A stretch of 64,000 nt of DNA. Source: Sulfuricella sp. Lineage in GTDB: Bacteria; Pseudomonadota; Gammaproteobacteria; Burkholderiales; Sulfuricellaceae. The notes under the pieces were generated by a model that saw nothing but the letters and a program-made list of their open reading frames with translations, did not search any database and was not told the origin of the DNA. The position numbers and the translations under genes were made by a program. The stretch is taken from contig JAGXQV010000049.1 in the NCBI GenBank assembly GCA_018336195.1, forward strand, positions 1-64,000, given 5' to 3'. This document shows positions 53,549 to 61,549 of the stretch, in pieces. The first letter of the stretch is position 1. Each line of letters starts with the position of its first letter.

Positions 53549-54430
53549 ATGGAAGTCGAAATTGATATCAGCGAATCCCCGTATCCCAACAGTCCGGTCA
53601 TACCGACTCAATACGACGGCGATAAAGTCATCCAGTTCCAGTGTCGCAAGGGAATAACCTGTTGGAATGCCTGTTGCAGCAATATCGACATTATCCTGAG
53701 TCCCTATGACATTTTGCGGCTGAAGCGCCGGCTTAATCTGACTTCCGGGGAATTCCTGACGCAATACACCTATCCTTTTGAATTTGAAAAGGAAGGGGTT
53801 GCCGGCGTGAAATTCAAACCCGTTGATAACGGTACAGCCTGCCAGTTCATGCGCCCGGAAGGATGCAGTGTTTATGAAGACCGTCCCACGGCATGTCGCT
53901 ATTACCCGGTTGCACTCTTGTCCATGCGCCGTCAAGATGAATTCACCGACAGCTGGTCGTACGCACTGATCGAAGAAAAGCATTGCCTCGGACACAATGA
54001 GCCGCGCTCGCTGACCATTAACGACTACCGCAAGGAACAAGGCCTGGAAGATTACGATCAACTGGCACGTGGTTGGCGTCAACTGATTCTCAAGAAAAAA
54101 TCCTCTGGCCCCACCGTTGGCAAACCCTCGAAGCGTAGCCTGCTGATGTTCTTCATGGCTTGTTATGATCTCGACCGCTTCCGTGAATTCGTGATAAGCG
54201 ACTCGTTTAACGAAACTTACGACCTTCCCGGCGATTTCAAACAAAAGATCCTCGGCGACGAAATTGAACTCATGCAGTTTGGTTTCCGTTTTCTCCGTCA
54301 AGTCATGTTTGGCGAAGATGAGGGCATCACGATGCACTCGGATGCTATGGATAAGCTTTTGGCGCGCAAGCGTGAGATCGAAGCACTACGAGCCGAGCAG
54401 GGAAACCAGGACGACGCGCAGGAAGCCTAA
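53549..54430 (+). CDS. YkgJ-family cysteine-cluster protein
   Basis: A 293-residue protein with the YkgJ/zinc-or-iron cluster cysteine pattern: CRKGITCWNACCSNIDI, then CQFMRPEGCSVYEDRPTACR. These are the CxxxxxCCxxxxI, C...C and RPxxCR elements of the family. The C-terminal half is helical and ends in a charged coil. ATG 53549 (GAGG upstream) is chosen over TTG 53525. It is read after the apr terminator, so it has its own promoter. Function is unknown; a metal or Fe-S role is usual in guesses for this family. Confidence 0.85.
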   Translation: MEVEIDISESPYPNSPVIPTQYDGDKVIQFQCRKGITCWNACCSNIDIILSPYDILRLKRRLNLTSGEFLTQYTYPFEFEKEGVAGVKFKPVDNGTACQFMRPEGCSVYEDRPTACRYYPVALLSMRRQDEFTDSWSYALIEEKHCLGHNEPRSLTINDYRKEQGLEDYDQLARGWRQLILKKKSSGPTVGKPSKRSLLMFFMACYDLDRFREFVISDSFNETYDLPGDFKQKILGDEIELMQFGFRFLRQVMFGEDEGITMHSDAMDKLLARKREIEALRAEQGNQDDAQEA

Positions 54431-54434
54431 CCCC

Positions 54435-54475
54435 CCCTACTCGCAATGAGCACTTGTGAGTATTGGTGAGTAGGG
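54435..54475. repeat. Hairpin downstream of the YkgJ-family gene
   Basis: CCCTACTC (54435-54442) and GAGTAGGG (54468-54475) with inner CAAT/ATTG pairing. It lies just after the stop and could end the transcript; no T-run follows. Confidence 0.55.
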
Positions 54476-54526
54476 AATTTCACCGTCAGGATTTAAGATG
54501 CGGTGATTGCATGGGTGAAAAATGAT

Positions 54527-54555
54527 GATGGGGATGGAAAATATCCATCCCCATC
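54527..54555. promoter_or_regulatory. Hairpin directly before the FliL-like gene
   Basis: GATGGGGATGG and its exact reverse complement CCATCCCCATC, with a 7-base loop. The following TTTTAGGTGGAG is the ribosome site. The stem ends about 7 bases before it, so it may act as a 5' mRNA structure or as a weak terminator of upstream transcription. Confidence 0.55.
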
Positions 54556-54576
54556 ACCTTTTAGGTGGAGTAAATT

Positions 54577-54978
54577 ATGAAACAACTGCTGGGAAGTCTG
54601 ATCATCGCGTTTGGCCTGTTGTGGGGTTCCGCCCAGGCTTCCGGCGGAGGCGGCGGGGGCAGTGAGGGAGGAAATCTTTATTCCAAAATCGGCACCTTTA
54701 CCGTCAACCTGCAAAATATCAGTGAATTCCTGCAAGCCGATGTCTCGGTCAAACTACCCAACGCTCAACTGCTGGATAGCATCAAACTTTACCTGCCCTA
54801 TATCAAACACGAACTGATACTCTTGCTGAGCGCTCAGGACTCTCAGCAACTTGCCAGCGTAGCCGGCAAGCAGAAACTGATGGAAGAAACCAAAACAGCA
54901 ATCAACAAGGCATTGAAAGTAAACGATAAGGATGGAATTTCAGACGTCCTTTTCGAATCATTCGTCATCCAGCAATAG
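54577..54978 (+). CDS. Exported FliL-like protein
   Basis: A 133-residue protein. It has a signal peptide (1-22: QLLGSLIIAFGLLWGSAQA), a Gly/Ser-rich stretch (ASGGGGGGSEGG), and a FliL-type core (FTVNLQNISEFLQADVSVKL, then LPYIKHELILLLSAQDSQQL). FliL proteins normally have a membrane helix and bind flagellar stators. Here the helix is replaced by a cleavable signal, and no flagellar gene is near. It is a stand-alone variant seen in some proteobacteria. Confidence 0.8.
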   Translation: MKQLLGSLIIAFGLLWGSAQASGGGGGGSEGGNLYSKIGTFTVNLQNISEFLQADVSVKLPNAQLLDSIKLYLPYIKHELILLLSAQDSQQLASVAGKQKLMEETKTAINKALKVNDKDGISDVLFESFVIQQ

Positions 54979-54985
54979 CAACGCC

Positions 54986-55396
54986 CTACTGATGCCTATT
55001 TCCCTTGAGATAGGGCGCATATTGCTTGTCCATACCTAGGATATGCTTGACTAACCAGTCACTTACCAGGAATCCAATCATTTCCCCGGCCACCGACTCG
55101 CTGGACTGTTGGTAGTGTTTTTCGATCTCCTTGACCTTTTTCAGCAGTTCCTCATGCACCTTCTTATGCGCAGCAAGGCCGGCATAACCATGTAATTCCA
55201 TCTGCCGTTCTTCCTCAGAAAAATGTTTCTGAGTGTATTCGACCAATTCACGGATGGTTTCACCTACGGATTCCCGGCCCCTTTTCGCAAACATGGCCTC
55301 ATGCAGTTTGTTGATAATGGCAAATAACTTCTGGTGTTGCTCGTCAAGCGAGGGATTATTCACCGTATAAGCCTGCGACCAATCGACAAATGACAT
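54986..55396 (-). CDS. Bacteriohemerythrin
   Basis: A 136-residue single-domain hemerythrin. The di-iron ligands are His21, His58, Glu62, His77, His81, His118 and Asp123 (DEQHQKL, HFSEEE, HKKVH, VKHILGMD), all present. It binds oxygen reversibly and may deliver or store it under low oxygen. It stands alone, convergent with the FliL-like gene (7 bases apart). Confidence 0.92.
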   Translation of the reverse strand: MSFVDWSQAYTVNNPSLDEQHQKLFAIINKLHEAMFAKRGRESVGETIRELVEYTQKHFSEEERQMELHGYAGLAAHKKVHEELLKKVKEIEKHYQQSSESVAGEMIGFLVSDWLVKHILGMDKQYAPYLKGNRHQ

Positions 55397-55485
55397 ATCT
55401 CACATCTCCTTCTGAAAATTGCGAGGTTCAATCCCACCCGAAAACCGTTTACAATCCGTCAGGCTAAGCGTCACGGAATGATTTC

Positions 55486-55836
55486 ATGAAACTTTACGGC
55501 ATCGCGAATTGTAGCACCGTCAAAAAAGCGCGAGCATGGCTCGTCGACAAAAATATTCCAATGGAATTTCACGATTTCAAAAAGCTGGGAGTGAACGAAC
55601 TCCTGCTCAAGACCTGGATATACCAAGTCGGTTGGGAGCGGTTGATTAACCGGAAAGGAACCACCTGGCGGCAATTACCCGACACCGTCAAGGCATCGAT
55701 CTCCGACGAATCTGCGGCAATCCACCTGATGCAGGAAAAGCCCAGCATCATCAAACGCCCCATTGCGGAACGGGACGGAAAAATTGTCCATCTCGGCTTT
55801 GACGAATCCAGCTACAACACTTTGTTTAGAAAATAA
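55486..55836 (+). CDS. yffB: ArsC-family protein YffB
   Basis: A 116-residue thioredoxin-fold protein: MKLYGIANCSTVKKARAWLV with Cys9, and IKRPIAERDGKIVHLGF near the end. These match YffB, a Spx/ArsC relative without proven arsenate activity. It lies 3 bases before dapE, an arrangement (yffB-dapE) common in proteobacteria. Confidence 0.87.
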   Translation: MKLYGIANCSTVKKARAWLVDKNIPMEFHDFKKLGVNELLLKTWIYQVGWERLINRKGTTWRQLPDTVKASISDESAAIHLMQEKPSIIKRPIAERDGKIVHLGFDESSYNTLFRK

Positions 55837-57884
<2,048 letters not shown>

Positions 57885-57899
57885 TGAAGCGTTGCCAAC

Positions 57900-59060
57900 T
57901 CACCGGCCAACGGCCCGGCATGTGGCGGGCCGCACCAGCTTTCCGGACAGTTTCGCACTCAAGCGATCCAGCGACTGACAGGAAATCCGGTGGTTGCCGC
58001 GCAGGTCGAGACGAAGGATTTTCTCGGCCGGCAGCATTTCCAGTGGTGAAGCGTCCCGAATATCGTTGCCGGCCAAGTCGATATTTCTGAGCGCCATCAA
58101 TCGTTCCATCCCCGCCAAGCTGACGATGCTTGCCAGTGGGCAGGCCAGTTCCGACAAATCGGCAATCTCCGTGCCGCGATATTTTTCCACGATACAAGCG
58201 CGTAAGGCGGCATCCTCATAGTACAGGACATGAACGTCCGGCTCCTCATGGGCGGCATAGCGCCGGGCGTTTTCGTTAAGGGCGCGAGCGGCATCGCCGC
58301 TAATGGGGTCGCCGCAAATTCCTTCCAAGCCACAGCGGCTGTCGCGGATACGTGGGTTCGAAAAGATCGGCAGATTGCCTTTACCATTGCCGTTGATCTG
58401 GCGCATCCAGCCCCCCACCATGATGTCGCCGAATTCCCCCGCCTGCGGCTTGCCGTCGCAATTGCCCACCCCATAGCCGAGCGCATAGGGCGCGATGGCG
58501 ACGGTGTGGTTCTTTCCCGGATCGCACTGATCCACCAGGCTGCCATGATTCAGCCCCATCAGATGCCCCAGTTCGTGGGCCAAGGTATGCGCGCCGCAGG
58601 CAAAGTCGATTGCAGCAAACGCCGTGCGGGAGATGGATATCGCTTCCAGAGTCTTATTCACGGCAAAGGCACGGCCGCACCCCAGCTTGCCACGGATCAG
58701 GAGGTGGGAAACTACGGCAACGGTATAGTCGGCCCCGAACTCGTCGGCACGACCGAACATGGCGGTAAAGCCATTCCGCTCCTTCGCCATGTCCTCCAGG
58801 ATCTGCATAACTTCTTTGCTGCCTACCGCCGTAAAATCGACAGCGACGATCTCAGCCTGGAGATTTACCTCGCTATCGCGGTAATAGCCGTTGAGTTCCG
58901 CGACCCATTTCCCCAGTGCAGTCTGGATGGATGGGCGCTGCATCCGGCCCGCGACAAGATCATTGTCGACCACGAACCGCAGGCCGATAGTTTCAGCATT
59001 CGCCGTGCCCGCCGCAAGGAACAGGAGCACCAGCGCAACAACGTGGCGACACAGCATCAT
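57900..59060 (-). CDS. Secreted metzincin protease with leucine-rich C-terminal region
   Basis: A 386-residue protein with a signal peptide (1-22). The zinc site HELGHLMGLNH is at 162-172 (His162, Glu163, His166, His172), and GDIMVGG at 211-217 supplies the Met-turn (Met214), both typical of metzincins of the reprolysin type. Several Cys suggest disulfides outside the cytoplasm. The C-terminal 80 residues have leucine-rich repeats (MERLMALRNIDLAGNDIRD and LPAEKILRLDLRGN). It starts 9 bases after the nucleotidyltransferase-kinase gene, so it is in the same operon. Target unknown. Confidence 0.82.
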   Translation of the reverse strand: MMLCRHVVALVLLFLAAGTANAETIGLRFVVDNDLVAGRMQRPSIQTALGKWVAELNGYYRDSEVNLQAEIVAVDFTAVGSKEVMQILEDMAKERNGFTAMFGRADEFGADYTVAVVSHLLIRGKLGCGRAFAVNKTLEAISISRTAFAAIDFACGAHTLAHELGHLMGLNHGSLVDQCDPGKNHTVAIAPYALGYGVGNCDGKPQAGEFGDIMVGGWMRQINGNGKGNLPIFSNPRIRDSRCGLEGICGDPISGDAARALNENARRYAAHEEPDVHVLYYEDAALRACIVEKYRGTEIADLSELACPLASIVSLAGMERLMALRNIDLAGNDIRDASPLEMLPAEKILRLDLRGNHRISCQSLDRLSAKLSGKLVRPATCRAVGR

Positions 59061-59069
59061 GCGGGTCTG

Positions 59070-61490
59070 TCAGCGGGATAGCACGTATTGGGCGACCGCC
59101 AAAGCGCGTTTGCGGCGCAGACTTTCCTGGGGACGCTCCAGCATGACACGAACCTCCTTGGCAAACTTGATGATGCCCATCAACTCGGTCCAACGCGGCA
59201 GGTCTTCCCGTTCTTCGGCAGTCAATGGAGTATGCGCCGCATAGCTGGCGATGAAGGCATCGAAACGGGCGAAATCCGCCAAGTGGAAATATTTCTCCGC
59301 CAGCGAAAATTCAAACGCGCCATCAAGGACATCAGCCATGCGCGGGCCGAAGAAGGCATTGTTGAAATCGAAGAAGCACGCCTCGCCCTGTTCGGTGACG
59401 ATCACGTTCTTGGGCGTGACGTCGCCGTGGCAATGGACGAAGGGGCTACGGGCATAGAGTTCGCCTCGCTTCTCACCGGGATCGTAGCATTCGATCAATG
59501 GGATGAACCCTCGGAAGGCCTTGGAAATTTCCTCGTCAAGGCCGGGTTTCTTGAGAAAATCATGAAACGCCGGCAGCCAGATCATGCAAGTTTCGTCGAA
59601 AGTGAAACTCTGGGGCGAATCCAGCGGCTTTTCCATTTGTACCCGGTGTATCTCGGCGAGGGCTCTGCCGATCTTCTCCATCTGATACTCGGGCTTTTGC
59701 TGCACCACACCGGGAATGCGCTCGAACAACAAGGCAGGAAAACCCTCGATAGTCGCATCCTCGCCATGCGGCGCGTGAACAACCCCCGCCGTCGCAATGT
59801 TACGTTCCATGAGTTGGGCCATCAGGCTTTCCTCATAGTCGGTATGTTCGATGATGCGGCTGCGATGGTAATTGCCGGACACCTTGAAGAGCTTGAGCAC
59901 GTAATCGCGCTCCCCCACAAATACCTTGTAGATGGCATTCTCGGTGGACACCTTCATTTTTTCCACAGCCGGACGGGTAAATCCATGCAATTTGCTGAGC
60001 CGGGCAGCGATACGCTCTTCTTCAGCAGAACGATACACCACACCATCGCGGGCACGGTCGTAAACCAGCTTGGCGGCGAATTTGCGCAAGAAAGCTTCCT
60101 TCTCCTCATGGAAACCGTGAGAAGGAAAGAATACGTAAGCATCCACCAGATGCTCGATGAATTCCATGTTGGGATGACGCGTCGGCCATTCCCCCGGACC
60201 ATTGGCCATGGGGATCTGGACGACATGGTAAACCGCGCAATGGTTGGAGGCTTCGGGGTTAATCAAATGCCAGTGCGCCGGAACATCGACTTCCCGCGTC
60301 GGGTCGATTTCCACCAGGATATCCACATCCGACCCCAGCTTGGCCATTTTCCCATGCACGAAAGGCGCTTGGTAGCGCCCCATGTCGCCACGCATGGCCG
60401 ACCCCATCAGGTAGACTTTTTCAACCGCACCAAACGCCGCGACTTCCCGCAGCAGGGTTTCATCGACTTTGCGGCGTAACGCCTCCTGCTCAGGCTTGGC
60501 GAAGGCTTCCTTGGTCGGCTTCACGAAACCCAACTGCAAGCGCGCCAACAAGCTGCTCCACGCCTTGTAAAGGGCTTCGGCATCGCTCTTGCCGCGCCGG
60601 GGCGTTGAACTGTACGGAAAAATCACCTGATTATTGGCGTGGGCATAAAGCCACAACTCCGGATCGGTTTCAACCGTCAAGGTCTGACCGGCGGCAAGCG
60701 CGGCATAGAGATCGAGAACCTGACACTTGAGCCGGTTGAGTTCATTGGGGTCGATCGCCACGCCCAGACGGGAAAGGTAATCGACCAGCCGCCCAGTTCC
60801 GCTATAGCCGCGCAAGCGCTTGAAATCGTTGGCACTACGCGAATCCGGCTTGACCACCACCTTTAGGCTCGCACCGAGATAGCGCCGTTCGACGCCTTCG
60901 AGTTCCTGGGTGAAACCGATATAGTTGAAAATATCCCTGACCTTGGGCAAATGATGTTGGGCAACGGCAATCGCCAGCAACTCGCCGGGCAGGTTGCCGG
61001 CACCGAGGGTGAAGTCGATTTCATTGTCTTCGAGCAGTTCGAGCACTTCATCGTAGCTGGTCGCGTAAGGGCTATCGACATCGAGCGACCGGAATAACTG
61101 GGCAATCTGCCGAAATTCCACCTGATCGATCAGGAGCTTGTAGTTGCGGTAATGAAAATGATAGCCGTCGCCGCATTCCTCCAGAGAAAAACGCTGCGGA
61201 TGATATTTCACCTCATGCTTGAGACGCGACTCGGTCCAGATCCGCACGTCATCCTGGTTGGCATTGGGTAGTTTGCCGTCCTGGTAGTGTTTTTCTTCGA
61301 TGATGGCCTGCAATTCCTTGGACTGTTTGCTAAATGCGGCGACGATATCCTCGAATTCGCCACGGCTCAGTTCGATGCGCAGGTCGCGGTAATGAATATG
61401 GATGTTTTCCTCCATATCGAGAAACAGGTTGCGGTGCCGGGGTTTTCCCAGGATGTTGCCGCGAAACAAAGTCTTCTTGATGACGCCCAT
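59070..61490 (-). CDS. Nucleotidyltransferase-like plus APH-kinase-like two-domain protein
   Basis: An 806-residue protein with an unclassified N-terminal 330 residues. Next is a nucleotidyltransferase-type domain (MGSAMRG at 362-368, GSDVDILVEID at 386-396, the GS...DxD pattern). The third part is an aminoglycoside-phosphotransferase-like kinase: Lys533 (VLKLFK), HGDVTPKN (His688-Asn695) and FFDFNN (Asp708). The first 30 residues resemble the start of an RNA- or nucleotide-binding helix. The kinase has Asn where a second Asp (DxD) is usual. I infer a small-molecule or sugar kinase with nucleotidyl transfer. It lies 59 bases after the MurF-like gene. Confidence 0.65.
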   Translation of the reverse strand: MGVIKKTLFRGNILGKPRHRNLFLDMEENIHIHYRDLRIELSRGEFEDIVAAFSKQSKELQAIIEEKHYQDGKLPNANQDDVRIWTESRLKHEVKYHPQRFSLEECGDGYHFHYRNYKLLIDQVEFRQIAQLFRSLDVDSPYATSYDEVLELLEDNEIDFTLGAGNLPGELLAIAVAQHHLPKVRDIFNYIGFTQELEGVERRYLGASLKVVVKPDSRSANDFKRLRGYSGTGRLVDYLSRLGVAIDPNELNRLKCQVLDLYAALAAGQTLTVETDPELWLYAHANNQVIFPYSSTPRRGKSDAEALYKAWSSLLARLQLGFVKPTKEAFAKPEQEALRRKVDETLLREVAAFGAVEKVYLMGSAMRGDMGRYQAPFVHGKMAKLGSDVDILVEIDPTREVDVPAHWHLINPEASNHCAVYHVVQIPMANGPGEWPTRHPNMEFIEHLVDAYVFFPSHGFHEEKEAFLRKFAAKLVYDRARDGVVYRSAEEERIAARLSKLHGFTRPAVEKMKVSTENAIYKVFVGERDYVLKLFKVSGNYHRSRIIEHTDYEESLMAQLMERNIATAGVVHAPHGEDATIEGFPALLFERIPGVVQQKPEYQMEKIGRALAEIHRVQMEKPLDSPQSFTFDETCMIWLPAFHDFLKKPGLDEEISKAFRGFIPLIECYDPGEKRGELYARSPFVHCHGDVTPKNVIVTEQGEACFFDFNNAFFGPRMADVLDGAFEFSLAEKYFHLADFARFDAFIASYAAHTPLTAEEREDLPRWTELMGIIKFAKEVRVMLERPQESLRRKRALAVAQYVLSR

Positions 61491-61549
61491 GACGATCCCA
61501 ATATTTTCAGTTTATTAGCAAAACGAAATCAGATAGATTCCGGCGGGTT

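Noticed and set aside
53516-54337. A 273-codon minus-strand frame
   Set aside because: Antisense of the YkgJ-family gene, whose cysteine pattern is clear.
59088-60479. A 463-codon plus-strand frame
   Set aside because: Antisense of the nucleotidyltransferase-kinase gene; no motif or ribosome site.
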